Shown piece after piece: positions 35,239 to 43,839 of a DNA stretch of 64,000 nucleotides. A model generated the notes under the pieces. It worked only from the letters and a program-made list of their open reading frames with translations, had not been told where the DNA came from and ran no database searches. Every line of letters begins with the position of its first letter. Within the stretch, counting starts at the first letter, position 1. The stretch comes from Marivirga atlantica (lineage in GTDB: Bacteria; Bacteroidota; Bacteroidia; Cytophagales; Cyclobacteriaceae): contig NZ_JAERQG010000001.1 of assembly GCF_016734805.1 (NCBI RefSeq), positions 1,550,001-1,614,000 on the forward strand. Reading direction: 5' to 3'. A program made the position numbers and the translations under genes.

Positions 35239-35311
35239 GACTCGCTAGCTCAGCTGGTAGAGCATATCCCTTTTAAGGATAGGGTCTTGGGTTCGAACCC
35301 CAAGCGAGTCA
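35239..35311 (+). tRNA. tRNA-Lys (anticodon TTT), copy 2
   Basis: Identical over all 73 nt to copy 1 at 35063, in the same orientation 103 bp downstream. Flanking sequences differ, so this is a gene-sized tandem duplication kept identical by selection or gene conversion. Confidence 0.97.
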
Positions 35312-35427
35312 CAAGGTGTAAACTCGGTGAAGTAGTTTAGTGATGGTTAATGTTTTAATATCCGAGTGAGGCACTAAGTATCGAATATTGGTTTAGGTTT
35401 ATTTTTCGGTACAACAAATTGCAAGAG

Positions 35428-35458
35428 ACCTATCTGCCTTTGGCAGGTAGGTTTTTTT
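35428..35458 (+). terminator. Terminator between tRNA-Lys and tRNA-Leu
   Basis: An 11-bp stem with one G-T wobble (ACCTATCTGCC/GGCAGGTAGGT) and a 3-nt loop, followed by seven T. Confidence 0.85.
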
Positions 35459-35495
35459 GCGTATGCGGGTGAATTATTTATATTTGATCCCATTA

Positions 35496-35579
35496 GCGCA
35501 CGTGGTGGAATTGGTAGACACGCCATCTTGAGGGGGTGGTGGGCGCAAGCCCGTGGAAGTTCGAATCTTCTCGCGCGCA
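35496..35579 (+). tRNA. tRNA-Leu (anticodon GAG)
   Basis: An 84-nt class II tRNA with a long variable arm (TGGGCGCAAGCCCG). The anticodon stem is CCATC/GGTGG around loop TTGAGGG, giving anticodon GAG. The T arm is GGAAGTTCGAATCTTCT. The acceptor pairs GCGCACG with CGCGCGC, leaving one A-C mismatch (35500 with 35574). CCA is not encoded. Confidence 0.93.
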
Positions 35580-35589
35580 CAAGCAACAA

Positions 35590-35630
35590 AAAAGCCCTGA
35601 CTGTTTAACAGTCAGGGCTTTTATTTTTTG
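35590..35630 (+). terminator. Strong terminator between tRNA-Leu and the convergent PLP gene
   Basis: A 13-bp stem (AAAGCCCTGACTG/CAGTCAGGGCTTT) with a 5-nt loop and a T-rich tail. A-rich sequence on the other side allows action in both directions, serving the convergent gene that ends at 35644. Confidence 0.88.
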
Positions 35631-35643
35631 GTTCAGTAAAGCC

Positions 35644-37017
35644 TTAATCAGAAAAAGCCATCAACAAATCTTGTTTAGTAATAATGTGTGCTTTTTGGTT
35701 TTCATCTAAAACCATTAAAGCTTTCTCTCCATGATTCATCATTGATGAAATAGTATCAACTGTAGTGTTGGCAGCAATAAATTTAAATGGGCTATCCATT
35801 ATTTCTTCAATTGGCTTTCCTTTAAGTTCCGGGTTTTCAACCAACTTATTTAATATTTTGGCATCAGTAACGCTTCCAACAAATTCACCTTTACCATTTG
35901 TTACAGGTAACTGCGATACGGAAAGTTTATCGAGCATTTTTACCACTTCAGAAACCTTAGTGTTTGCTTCTACTGATTTTAAGTCGAAAGAGCCATTTCT
36001 TTTGCTAACAATATCAGCAGCTGTTGCATAATCATTGTTTTCTAAAAATCCATGATCTCTCATCCAGTCGTCATTGTAAATTTTACCCAAGTATCTGGTG
36101 CCATGATCTGGTAGTATAATCACCATAATATCATCTTCCTTAAGGTTTTCTTTGGCATATTCTAAAGCACCATGTACGGCAGAACCACAAGACCATCCAC
36201 AGAAAAGACCTTCTTCTCTTGCTAATCTTCTCGTCATGATAGCACCATCCTTATCAGTTACTTTAACAAAATGATCAATAACTGAGAAGTCAACATTTTT
36301 TGGCAGGATATCTTCACCAATACCTTCTGTTAAGTATGGGTAAATTTCCTTCTCATCAAACTCGCCTGTTTCTTTATATTTCTTGAAAACAGAACCATAA
36401 GAATCGATGCCAACGCTAATGATATCAGCATTCTGCTCTTTTAAGTATTTACTAGTTCCGCACATTGATCCACCAGTTCCAACACCTGCTGCCCAGTGTG
36501 TTATTTTACCTTCTGTTTGTTCCCAAATTTCAGGCCCTGTAGTTTCATAATGAGCTACCGAATTAGATGTATTGTCATATTGGTTAGGGTAGAACGAATT
36601 AGGTATATCCTCATTTAATTTCTTAGCAACTGAATAGTAGGAGCGAGGATCGTCAGGCGATACATTAGTAGGGCATACAATTACTTCAGCACCTACAGCT
36701 CTTAGGATATCCATTTTTTCTTTTGACTGCTTATCAGCTAAAGTAAAAATGCATTTATATCCTTTTGAGATGGCACCTAAGGCTAACCCCATGCCGGTAT
36801 TACCGGAGGTACCTTCTATAATAGTTCCTCCTGGTTTCAGAAGACCTGCCTTTTCAGCATCTTCGATCATTTTTAAGGCCATTCTATCTTTCATGGAATT
36901 ACCAGGATTGAAATATTCAACTTTAACTAGAATTGTGCCTGGCACACCTTTATTAACCTTATTTAATTTTACTAATGGTGTGTTACCAATAGTCTCTATT
37001 ATAGAGTTATAATACAT
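35644..37017 (-). CDS. Cystathionine beta-synthase-type PLP enzyme with CBS domain pair
   Basis: A 457-residue enzyme. Residues 1-320 are a fold-type II PLP domain: the Schiff-base lysine in NPGNSMKDRMALKM, the GTSGNTGMGLA substrate loop, GTGGSMCGTSKYL phosphate loop, and SYGSVFKKY. Residues about 335-457 form two CBS motifs (VSEVVKMLDKLSVSQLPVTN and TVDTISSMMNHGEKALMVLD). This matches cystathionine beta-synthase (serine plus homocysteine), possibly with cysteine-synthase or H2S-producing activity. No N-terminal haem-binding extension is seen. In Bacteroidota such genes are often labelled simply 'pyridoxal-phosphate dependent enzyme'. Confidence 0.88.
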   Translation of the reverse strand: MYYNSIIETIGNTPLVKLNKVNKGVPGTILVKVEYFNPGNSMKDRMALKMIEDAEKAGLLKPGGTIIEGTSGNTGMGLALGAISKGYKCIFTLADKQSKEKMDILRAVGAEVIVCPTNVSPDDPRSYYSVAKKLNEDIPNSFYPNQYDNTSNSVAHYETTGPEIWEQTEGKITHWAAGVGTGGSMCGTSKYLKEQNADIISVGIDSYGSVFKKYKETGEFDEKEIYPYLTEGIGEDILPKNVDFSVIDHFVKVTDKDGAIMTRRLAREEGLFCGWSCGSAVHGALEYAKENLKEDDIMVIILPDHGTRYLGKIYNDDWMRDHGFLENNDYATAADIVSKRNGSFDLKSVEANTKVSEVVKMLDKLSVSQLPVTNGKGEFVGSVTDAKILNKLVENPELKGKPIEEIMDSPFKFIAANTTVDTISSMMNHGEKALMVLDENQKAHIITKQDLLMAFSD

Positions 37018-37044
37018 GAGATTTTATTTGTCTTGTTGATGAGG

Positions 37045-37075
37045 CAAAGTTAATTATTTAAAATCATTGCTGAAA
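37045..37075 (-). promoter_or_regulatory. Promoter of the cystathionine beta-synthase-like gene
   Basis: The minus strand reads TTTC (37075-37072), a 19-bp spacer and TAACTTTG (37052-37045). The -7 element is consensus and the -33 element has one mismatch. Transcription would start about 20 bp before the ATG. Confidence 0.5.
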
Positions 37076-37163
37076 TGTGACGCATGTAATATTGATACCC
37101 TTTTCTGAAGAACAGTGTTGTTAAGGATGGCGTTCTTTGTATAGTACTTCAAATCAAAATGTT

Positions 37164-37469
37164 ATGGAAAGATATCAACAAGAAATTGCCTCTAAGATTA
37201 ATGAGTTATCAAATTATGGCTATATCAACCATTTTGATTTTAGCCAAGATCATCTGGAACTAAAAAGAGTGAAGGAAGACGAGTCCGTAGAAGTAAAAAA
37301 TTATGTTGCTGAGCAGGTTTCCGTGGAGGCGGAATATGTTTATGAAGAAAAAGGAACGGCAGTAGTAACATTAATGACTAATGATGGTGAGTTAGGTTAT
37401 GTGATTGATCATAGTGATGCTAATGGAGAATTTCCGGCAATTAGATACTTTGAGTCTTTAGAAGACTAA
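37164..37469 (+). CDS. Small conserved hypothetical protein (paralogue 1)
   Basis: A 101-residue acidic protein starting at the ATG at 37164; the open frame extends nine codons further only via TTG. It aligns over its length with the next gene (KINELSNYGYINHFDF against KIEELKNTGYKEDFYF; both end in an acidic domain with a DG turn), so the two are tandem paralogues. There is no signal peptide. Similar small Bacteroidota proteins have been given misleading names such as phosphoribosylpyrophosphate synthetase; no such motif is present. Function unknown. Confidence 0.65.
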   Translation: MERYQQEIASKINELSNYGYINHFDFSQDHLELKRVKEDESVEVKNYVAEQVSVEAEYVYEEKGTAVVTLMTNDGELGYVIDHSDANGEFPAIRYFESLED

Positions 37470-37517
37470 ACATTGATACTTTTTATTGGTTAGGTTTCTG
37501 TAATTAAACTAAGAATT

Positions 37518-37808
37518 ATGGAAGCTATGAAAACCGTTTCTCAAAAAATTGAGGAACTTAAAAATACTGGGTATAAAGAAGATTTCTATTTTGAAGATGG
37601 CAAATTGAAGGCTGGAGGTAGTGCCTACGGTGCCTCAGAAGTAGAAATAGAAAAGGAATTTAGATTTGAAGGTAAATCCAATCCAGACGATTTATCAATT
37701 GTATACCAGATTGCTGCCAAAGATGGGACTAAGGGAACTATTGTAGACGGCTTTGGTCCAACTGCCAATCAAGAACTTGCACAATTTCTATTGAAAGCTG
37801 ATTCTTAA
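37518..37808 (+). CDS. Small conserved hypothetical protein (paralogue 2)
   Basis: A 96-residue cytoplasmic-type protein, paralogous to the gene 48 bp upstream. An N-terminal helix (KTVSQKIEELKNTGYKEDF) is followed by beta-rich sequence (VEIEKEFRFEG, DLSIVYQIAAKDGTKGTIVD). The upstream TAGGTTTC resembles a -7 element, so it may have its own promoter. Its stop codon is embedded in the loop side of a terminator hairpin. Confidence 0.65.
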   Translation: MEAMKTVSQKIEELKNTGYKEDFYFEDGKLKAGGSAYGASEVEIEKEFRFEGKSNPDDLSIVYQIAAKDGTKGTIVDGFGPTANQELAQFLLKADS

Positions 37809-37822
37809 ATCAGCTTTTTTTA
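37794..37822 (+). terminator. Terminator overlapping the stop codon of paralogue 2
   Basis: Perfect 10-bp stem AAAGCTGATT/AATCAGCTTT with a 4-nt loop, then a T run reaching the end of convergent pyrB. The last codons of the upstream gene form one arm. Confidence 0.8.
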
Positions 37823-38758
37823 TGCTTTTTGAGAAGGTTTAGATTGAGCAAGCAGGTAAAGAACCGCCATTCTGACTGCTACTCCATTTTCTACCTGATT
37901 TAAAATAATAGACTGTTTAGAGTCAGCTGCATCACTTGATATCTCTACGCCTCTGTTGATTGGGCCAGGGTGCATCACAACTATTTCTTTGTTTAAACTA
38001 TCTAGCATTTTTTTATCGATGCCGTAGTACAAGGAATATTCGCGCAGAGATGGGAAATACTTTAGTTGCTGTCTTTCCAACTGAATTCGGAGGATGTTGG
38101 CTACATCACACCAAGCTAAAGCTTCTTTTACATCAAGTGAAACATGTACGCCTAATTCATGAATGTGCTTAGGTAATAGCGTTTTTGGGCCACAAACCAT
38201 CACTTCGGCACCAAGCTTTTGAAGTGCATAAATGTTAGATAAGGCTACGCGGGAATGTAATATGTCACCTATGATGGCTATTTTCTTTCCTTTCAGTTCC
38301 CCTACTTTTTCTCTCATTGAGAAAGTATCGAGTAAGGCTTGAGTGGGATGCTCATGTGTGCCATCACCGGCATTTACAATATTAGCATCTATATGCCTTG
38401 AAAGGAAGTGAGGAGCTCCAGGACTACTATGTCGCATAACCACCATGTCCACCTTCATAGAAAGTATGTTATTTACAGTATCAAGTAGTGTTTCGCCTTT
38501 CTTTACTGAGCTGTTTGAGCTTGAAAAGTTAACAACATCAGCAGAAAGCCTTTTCTCGGCTAGTTCAAATGACAAACGTGTTCTGGTCGAATTTTCAAAG
38601 AAAATGTTAGCTATTGTAATATCTCGAAGAGAAGGTACTTTCTTGATGGGTCGGTTAATGACTTCTTTGAATTGTTCAGCAGTTTTAAAAATCAATTGAA
38701 TATCTTCTGGAGTTAATTCTTTGATACCCAATAAATGTTTAACACTTAGTTTTGCCAT
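37820..38758 (-). CDS. pyrB: Aspartate carbamoyltransferase catalytic subunit
   Basis: A 312-residue cytoplasmic enzyme joining carbamoyl phosphate and aspartate in the first committed pyrimidine step. Carbamoyl-phosphate binding is shown by FFENSTRTRLSFE, the 80s loop by SSSNSSVKKGETLLDT, the HPTQALLD motif by the text around residue 138, and the aspartate site by RIQLERQ and HPGPINRGVEI. No pyrI regulatory gene lies nearby. It follows pyrR by 2 bp, so the two form one transcript. Confidence 0.96.
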   Translation of the reverse strand: MAKLSVKHLLGIKELTPEDIQLIFKTAEQFKEVINRPIKKVPSLRDITIANIFFENSTRTRLSFELAEKRLSADVVNFSSSNSSVKKGETLLDTVNNILSMKVDMVVMRHSSPGAPHFLSRHIDANIVNAGDGTHEHPTQALLDTFSMREKVGELKGKKIAIIGDILHSRVALSNIYALQKLGAEVMVCGPKTLLPKHIHELGVHVSLDVKEALAWCDVANILRIQLERQQLKYFPSLREYSLYYGIDKKMLDSLNKEIVVMHPGPINRGVEISSDAADSKQSIILNQVENGVAVRMAVLYLLAQSKPSQKA

Positions 38759-38760
38759 GT

Positions 38761-39303
38761 TTAATCGTTTGTCACTAACCAGATTTGATCATTTTCAGCT
38801 CCCTGATCTGTCCATTCAACCAATACACGCTGAGTTTTGAGTGTATTCACTCTTTTACCAACATAATCAGGCTGTATAGGAAGGTCTCTGGTATATTTTC
38901 TATCAATAAATGTAAGTAATTCAACTAACCGAGGACGGCCAAAGGCAATCATAGCATCTAGTGCTGCACGTGTTGTACGACCTGTAAAAAGCACGTCATC
39001 TATAAGTATTACCTTTTTGTCTTCAATTAAAAAGGGAATATCTGTTGCATTGGCCTCAATTGGCGAGTCTCTTCTGCGGAAATCATCTCTATAAAAGGTT
39101 ACATCTAAGTAGCCTAAGGGTATCGAGCTCTCAAGCCGCTCTTCCAATCTTTTATGAAGCCTATCGGCTAAATAAATACCTCTTGGCTGCATGCCAATAA
39201 GAACAGTATCGGTAAAGTCACCATGGTTTTCAATAAGCTCTTCCACCAGTCGGAAGATGGTTATTCTGAGTAGTTCGCTATCTAAAATCAGTCTTTTATC
39301 CAT
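38761..39303 (-). CDS. pyrR: PyrR bifunctional pyr regulator / uracil phosphoribosyltransferase
   Basis: A 180-residue type I phosphoribosyltransferase. The PRPP-binding loop VILIDDVLFTGRTTRAAL lies near residues 94-111, and the flexible loop includes YRDDFRRRD. LIGMQPRGIYLADRL is typical of PyrR. In Gram-positives PyrR controls pyr attenuation; in Bacteroidota it may act mainly as uracil phosphoribosyltransferase, and I see no obvious pyr-type leader here. The ATG at 39303 (MDKRLILD) is preferred over a TTG nine codons upstream. Directly precedes pyrB. Confidence 0.92.
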   Translation of the reverse strand: MDKRLILDSELLRITIFRLVEELIENHGDFTDTVLIGMQPRGIYLADRLHKRLEERLESSIPLGYLDVTFYRDDFRRRDSPIEANATDIPFLIEDKKVILIDDVLFTGRTTRAALDAMIAFGRPRLVELLTFIDRKYTRDLPIQPDYVGKRVNTLKTQRVLVEWTDQGAENDQIWLVTND

Positions 39304-39335
39304 GGGATTGCGGCAAAGATAGTAAAACAACTAGT

Positions 39336-40856
39336 TTAATCTACAACGATTTTATTGATAAAAAAGACTTTTCTGTTAAGCTCAATATCGCTATCCTTTA
39401 AGTTTTTTACTCTATTGACGCCATAGGCATAAAATGTTTTGCTGTACCATTTTTCAAGCCCTTCTAATTCTTCATCGTTGCCTTTTATTTCATCACTATC
39501 ATATTTAAGACGAAGGTCTTCTGTGGATTTTCCCTCAATAATATCTTGCTCTCGGATAACTTTAACCTTCAATTGTTGATCATACAAATAGAGCATTACA
39601 ATTTTATTATCTGTAAAAACTACCTGTACATGCTCCTCTAGAAAGAAGCTTTTTAAGTCATTTATCTCAAAGCTGTTGTCCCACAGTAAGTTACCTTCAT
39701 TATCAAAGCCAATGATGATGGCATGGGTATACTTATAACCATCAAAAACCTGAGTAGATCTTCTTGATGTAAAAGGGTCATAGAATCCACCCATACCATA
39801 AGCAGATGTAGTATAGGTTGGATAATATGCTTCACCAATTAGTATGTTTTGATCATTTTGCTGAATAATATCTTGCACGTAGAGGCGATAGCTGAATTTC
39901 AATTTCTTACCTTTTATTTTCTTGCGCTGAATTCTTCTTTTAATGCGAGCTTTTCTCTTTTCTCGCATATAATTGAAGAAGTTCTCCAGGTTGGCGTAGT
40001 TGTAATATTGGATGTCATAAGTACCATCAATGGCAAGATCAGCAATGAAAAGACCGCGAGAAGTTTCTGTTCTACGTTTTTTGGAATAGGTGCCTGCTAA
40101 AAGATTGGCACCAATTTCTCCGTTAACAATTCTACCGTTTGTTAAACTCCTATCTTCCCCTGCATCTATTTCTCGCGAATAAATCAATTCACCCCTAGTG
40201 GAGTAGGCTCTTACGGTTATGCCATAAGTCTTATCTAATCTTCTTTCTGAAGTTACCACTCTAAACCATTCATCATTGGTATTCCGAACAATTTGAAGTA
40301 GACTGCTCCTATCAGTATAAAAGCCGGGAAGTACAAAACCTTTTTCTTGTGTGAAATTATATACCATGAGCACAGCCCTCATGTTTACATCACCACCAAA
40401 AATCACGGCATCATCTTTTAGCTCAAATTCTGTAAGTTTAATGGGAACAACATTTTTGTAGACATAAGATTGGAAGCCTGCTTCACCAACTTTAAAAGTT
40501 ACAAATAGCAAGTCTTCAGCATACTCAATGCCTTCCTGAAAAAGCATCACAAACTGACCGTTTTGGTAGCTGTATCCTCGAAAAGTAAATTTATCGTCAA
40601 TTAATACCTCATGACGGCTAACTTCCTGTAATGAAGTGTCTATTCTAATGATTTCCCAGCTGTTCTCTTTTTTAGTTTTCTTATCTTCCCGCTCTTTGAA
40701 AATGTATATTCCATTTTCTTCAGCAGAAACGATATTATAAGGTTCATCTAGCTCATCAATTTCTATTTCATATCTGGTTGGTTGTGAAATTTGACCAAAC
40801 ACTACCGATGAAAAGAGTATTGCAATAAGAAATAAGGAGAAACAACGCATACACAT
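39336..40856 (-). CDS. Secreted hypothetical protein
   Basis: A 506-residue exported protein I do not recognise. The signal peptide spans residues 1-21 (FSLFLIAILFSSVVFGQ). The mature chain is rich in short beta strands with DEWFRVV-like and NILIGEAYYPTY-like patterns, suggesting a beta-propeller. One very basic helix interrupts it (KRKARIKRRIQRKKIKGKK) at about residues 305-325. Conserved tyrosine/glycine stretch YTTSAYGMGGFYDPF. It follows pyrR's opposite end by 32 bp and reads in the same direction as pyrR-pyrB, so it may head that transcript. Confidence 0.65.
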   Translation of the reverse strand: MCMRCFSLFLIAILFSSVVFGQISQPTRYEIEIDELDEPYNIVSAEENGIYIFKEREDKKTKKENSWEIIRIDTSLQEVSRHEVLIDDKFTFRGYSYQNGQFVMLFQEGIEYAEDLLFVTFKVGEAGFQSYVYKNVVPIKLTEFELKDDAVIFGGDVNMRAVLMVYNFTQEKGFVLPGFYTDRSSLLQIVRNTNDEWFRVVTSERRLDKTYGITVRAYSTRGELIYSREIDAGEDRSLTNGRIVNGEIGANLLAGTYSKKRRTETSRGLFIADLAIDGTYDIQYYNYANLENFFNYMREKRKARIKRRIQRKKIKGKKLKFSYRLYVQDIIQQNDQNILIGEAYYPTYTTSAYGMGGFYDPFTSRRSTQVFDGYKYTHAIIIGFDNEGNLLWDNSFEINDLKSFFLEEHVQVVFTDNKIVMLYLYDQQLKVKVIREQDIIEGKSTEDLRLKYDSDEIKGNDEELEGLEKWYSKTFYAYGVNRVKNLKDSDIELNRKVFFINKIVVD

Positions 40857-40993
40857 AATCTATTTAACGTAATAGCAGTTATCAAATCAAATTAATCAGA
40901 AAAATCATCATTCTTCAATAGTTGCGTAGAAGTATTGAAAAATTATTTAATCAGATCGGATTATACTGTTAATTTTACAAAAAGCTCAAAACC

Positions 40994-42712
40994 GTGGAAA
41001 ATAAACATATCCTGAAATTACTTAAGCAGACTGCCAAACTGATGGAATTGTTTGGTGAGAATGATTTTAAAATAAAAAGTTACAATTCAGCTATTTACAA
41101 TTTGGAAAAAGCTGATGTTCGATTGGCTGATTTAGACCAATCGGCATTAGAAAAGCTTGATGGAGTTGGTAAGAGCATTGCGGCCTCTATAGCTGAAATT
41201 ATTGAAACAGGTTCACTAAAACAACTTACTGATTATCAGAATAAAACACCTGAAGGTGTGATGGAAATGATGAAGTTGAGCGGTTTTGGTCCAAAAAAGA
41301 TTAAACTGATTTGGGAAGATTTAGGGATTGATAATTTAACAGACCTAATTGAGGCCTGTAAGCAGGATAAAATAGCCGCGTTAAAAGGTTTTGGTGCTAA
41401 GAGCCAAGATAAAATGCTGGAATCGGCAAAATTTCTGATAAGCAGGAGAGGTTTTGTGCATTACAGAGAGGCAGAAAAGATTGCAGAAGCATTGATTGAA
41501 CATCTTCAGGAGCTTACAGATAAAAACTTTGTTAGTACCACAGGAGCTGTAAGGCGAAAGATGGAAGTGATTAAGCCAATAGAATTATTGGTTGGGGCCA
41601 AAGAGAAGTCCAAAATCAAATCATCTTTAGAAAAGTCAGCTAATTACGAAGTGAATGAAAAGCTTTCGGGACCTTACAAACTGAAACTTAGAGAGAAGGA
41701 AACAAAAGCTGAAATCGACATTTATTTCACACCAGAAGAAAATTTTGCCAATGAGCTTTACCGCACCACGGCAAATCCACAGCATTTGGTTCATCAAACT
41801 GACAAAGGAGAATCGCTCTATAAATTGTTAAAGCAAGAAAATTTCAAAAGTGAGGAAGCCATTTTCAAAGCAGCTGATTTGCCATTTATAGCTCCTGAAT
41901 TGAGAGAAGGTTTATGGGAGTTTGAGATGGCTAAAGAGGGTAATATGCCAAAACTCATTGAAACCGATGATTTAAAAGGTATTCTTCATAACCACAGCAC
42001 TTACAGTGATGGAGCCAATACCCTTGAGCGAATGGCTACCTACTGCAAAGAACTAGGTTATGAGTATTTAGGCATAAGCGACCATAGCAAAACTGCCGCT
42101 TATGCCAATGGCTTACAGGAATTTCGTGTAAAACAACAACATGAGGAGATTGATGAGCTCAATAAAAAGCTGGCTCCATTCAAAATATTCAAAGGCATAG
42201 AATCCGATATATTAAATGATGGCTCATTGGATTACGCTGATGATGTATTGGCCAGTTTTGATTTTGTGGTAGCCTCAATACACGCTCAGCTTAATATGGA
42301 TGAGAAAACAGCAACTGAAAGATTGATCAAGGCTATTTCAAATCCTTTCACAACCATGCTGGGGCATCCGACCGGACGTCTACTTTTACAGCGTGAAGCT
42401 TATCCGATTAATCATTATGCGGTAATTGATGCCTGTGCAGAGTACAATGTAATTATCGAAATTAATGCGCATCCATGGCGATTGGATTTAGATTGGCGCT
42501 ATGTTAAATATGCTATTGATAAAGGCGTAATGATTTCTATAAATCCTGATGCACACGAAACAAAAGGCTATCACGATATGTATTACGGTGTATGCGTGGG
42601 AAGAAAGGCCGGATTAACAGCCAAAGAAACTTTTAACGCACTATCACAAAAAGAAGTAGAGGCACACTTTAACAAAAAGAAAGAGGCAGCTCTTCAACTT
42701 ATTAAATCATAA
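40994..42712 (+). CDS. PolX-type protein: family X polymerase fold (decayed site) plus PHP domain
   Basis: A 572-residue protein starting at GTG 40994. An 8-kDa-like and helix-hairpin-helix region (about 1-150, with KLDGVGKSIAASIAEII and SGFGPKKIKLIW) leads into the family X nucleotidyltransferase palm. There the usual GSxRRG...GDxDxL reads STTGAVRRKMEVIKPIELLV, so the first catalytic aspartate is P195 and the second is E197; the third position keeps D242 (AEIDIYF). The C-terminal PHP domain is intact: H332 and H334 (HNHSTYSDG), D363/H364 (ISDHS), and later HPTG and NPDAHE. A 3'-5' exonuclease or AP-endonuclease role is likely, with polymerase activity doubtful. Confidence 0.9.
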   Translation: MENKHILKLLKQTAKLMELFGENDFKIKSYNSAIYNLEKADVRLADLDQSALEKLDGVGKSIAASIAEIIETGSLKQLTDYQNKTPEGVMEMMKLSGFGPKKIKLIWEDLGIDNLTDLIEACKQDKIAALKGFGAKSQDKMLESAKFLISRRGFVHYREAEKIAEALIEHLQELTDKNFVSTTGAVRRKMEVIKPIELLVGAKEKSKIKSSLEKSANYEVNEKLSGPYKLKLREKETKAEIDIYFTPEENFANELYRTTANPQHLVHQTDKGESLYKLLKQENFKSEEAIFKAADLPFIAPELREGLWEFEMAKEGNMPKLIETDDLKGILHNHSTYSDGANTLERMATYCKELGYEYLGISDHSKTAAYANGLQEFRVKQQHEEIDELNKKLAPFKIFKGIESDILNDGSLDYADDVLASFDFVVASIHAQLNMDEKTATERLIKAISNPFTTMLGHPTGRLLLQREAYPINHYAVIDACAEYNVIIEINAHPWRLDLDWRYVKYAIDKGVMISINPDAHETKGYHDMYYGVCVGRKAGLTAKETFNALSQKEVEAHFNKKKEAALQLIKS

Positions 42713-42721
42713 ATACATAGT

Positions 42722-43741
42722 TTGAAATCAATTAAGAAAGTTCTCATTTTAAGGTTCTCCTCTATAGGTGATATAGTTTTGACCACACCTGTTATTAGAG
42801 CCATTAAGATGCAACTCGATGATGTGGAAGTACACTATTGTACTAAAAAATCATTTGCTCATATTTTAGAGAATAACCCATTTGTAGATAAGGTACATGT
42901 GTTACCTGAGAAACTTAGTGATTTAACGGATTCACTTAAGGACGAGAACTTTGACTATGTGGTTGATTTGCATCATAATATCAGAACCAGATTAATCAAA
43001 CAAAAATTAAAGGTGCCTTCTAAAGCTTTCAATAAGCTTAATCTGGAAAAGTGGCTAATAGTCAATATGAAGGTGAATAAACTGCCCAATATTCATATTG
43101 TAGACAGATATATGGAAGCAGCCTCCGAATTAGGCGTTAAAACTGATGGTTCCGGTTTAGATTACTTTATTCCTGAAAAAGATGAGGTAGAATTAAGTTG
43201 GTTGCCCGAAGGTTTCCAGAAAGAATATGTAGCCTATGTAATTGGTGCACAGCATCAAACCAAGAAACTTCCGGTTGAAAGGATGATTGAGCTGTGTGAT
43301 AAAATCAACAAACCTGTAGTTATTGTTGGTGGGCCTGATGATGTAGAAGATGCGGATAAAATAGAAACTTTCTTCGAGCGAAATGAGGGATCAGCGCCTT
43401 ATGAAGAGAAACTTACTGAGCTGGGTAAGAAAACAGTAATATTCAATGCTTGTGGTAAGTTTAACCTTAATCAGTCGGCCTCTATTGTAAAACAGGCGAA
43501 ATATGTTTTTAGCCATGATACGGGTTTGATGCACATTGCCGCTGCTTTTAAAAAGAACATCTTTTGTATATGGGGTAATACCATTCCCAGCTTTGGCATG
43601 TATCCCTATAAAACCAAGTTTACGGTTTTAGAGAATAACAAAGTCAATTGCAGACCTTGCTCAAAGATTGGCTATCAGAAATGCCCTAAAGGTCATTTCA
43701 AGTGCATGAAAGATATCGTTTTTGATTTCTACTTACCTTGA
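42722..43741 (+). CDS. Glycosyltransferase family 9 (heptosyltransferase-like)
   Basis: A 339-residue GT-B transferase, probably adding heptose or a related sugar to the LPS core at the inner membrane face. N-terminal KVLILRFSSIGDIVLTTPVI is the classic ADP-heptose:LPS transferase start. The C-terminal donor site has SHDTGLMHIAAAFKKNIFCI and WGNTIPSFGMYPY. A cysteine cluster near the end (CRPCSKIGYQKCPKGHFKC) is common in Bacteroidota members. The start is TTG at 42722; no ATG is available upstream before a stop. It lies 9 bp after the PolX gene and is likely co-transcribed. Confidence 0.9.
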   Translation: MKSIKKVLILRFSSIGDIVLTTPVIRAIKMQLDDVEVHYCTKKSFAHILENNPFVDKVHVLPEKLSDLTDSLKDENFDYVVDLHHNIRTRLIKQKLKVPSKAFNKLNLEKWLIVNMKVNKLPNIHIVDRYMEAASELGVKTDGSGLDYFIPEKDEVELSWLPEGFQKEYVAYVIGAQHQTKKLPVERMIELCDKINKPVVIVGGPDDVEDADKIETFFERNEGSAPYEEKLTELGKKTVIFNACGKFNLNQSASIVKQAKYVFSHDTGLMHIAAAFKKNIFCIWGNTIPSFGMYPYKTKFTVLENNKVNCRPCSKIGYQKCPKGHFKCMKDIVFDFYLP

Positions 43742-43788
43742 ATGTTCTACTACTGTCTTTCTTTAGACTAAATAGTGATTGTAGTTAG

Positions 43789-43834
43789 CGTCATTCCCGA
43801 GCACCTGCCTGTCGGCAGACAGGATAGGGAATCT
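43789..43834. repeat. Interspersed palindromic intergenic element
   Basis: Begins CGTCATTCCCGA like the element at 1480. It contains a tight hairpin (CCTGTC-GGCA-GACAGG) and ends GGGAATCTC. It lies between the convergent glycosyltransferase and yraN genes. Confidence 0.45.
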
Positions 43835-43839
43835 CATTA

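Noticed and set aside
35063-35311. Integrated element using tRNA-Lys as attachment site
   Set aside because: The repeated unit is exactly the 73-nt tRNA with no integrase or cargo between the copies; a tandem tRNA duplication explains it.
35374-35589. Open frame of 71 codons on the minus strand
   Set aside because: It runs across the tRNA-Leu gene and the tRNA terminator; the peptide is a by-product of those RNA sequences.
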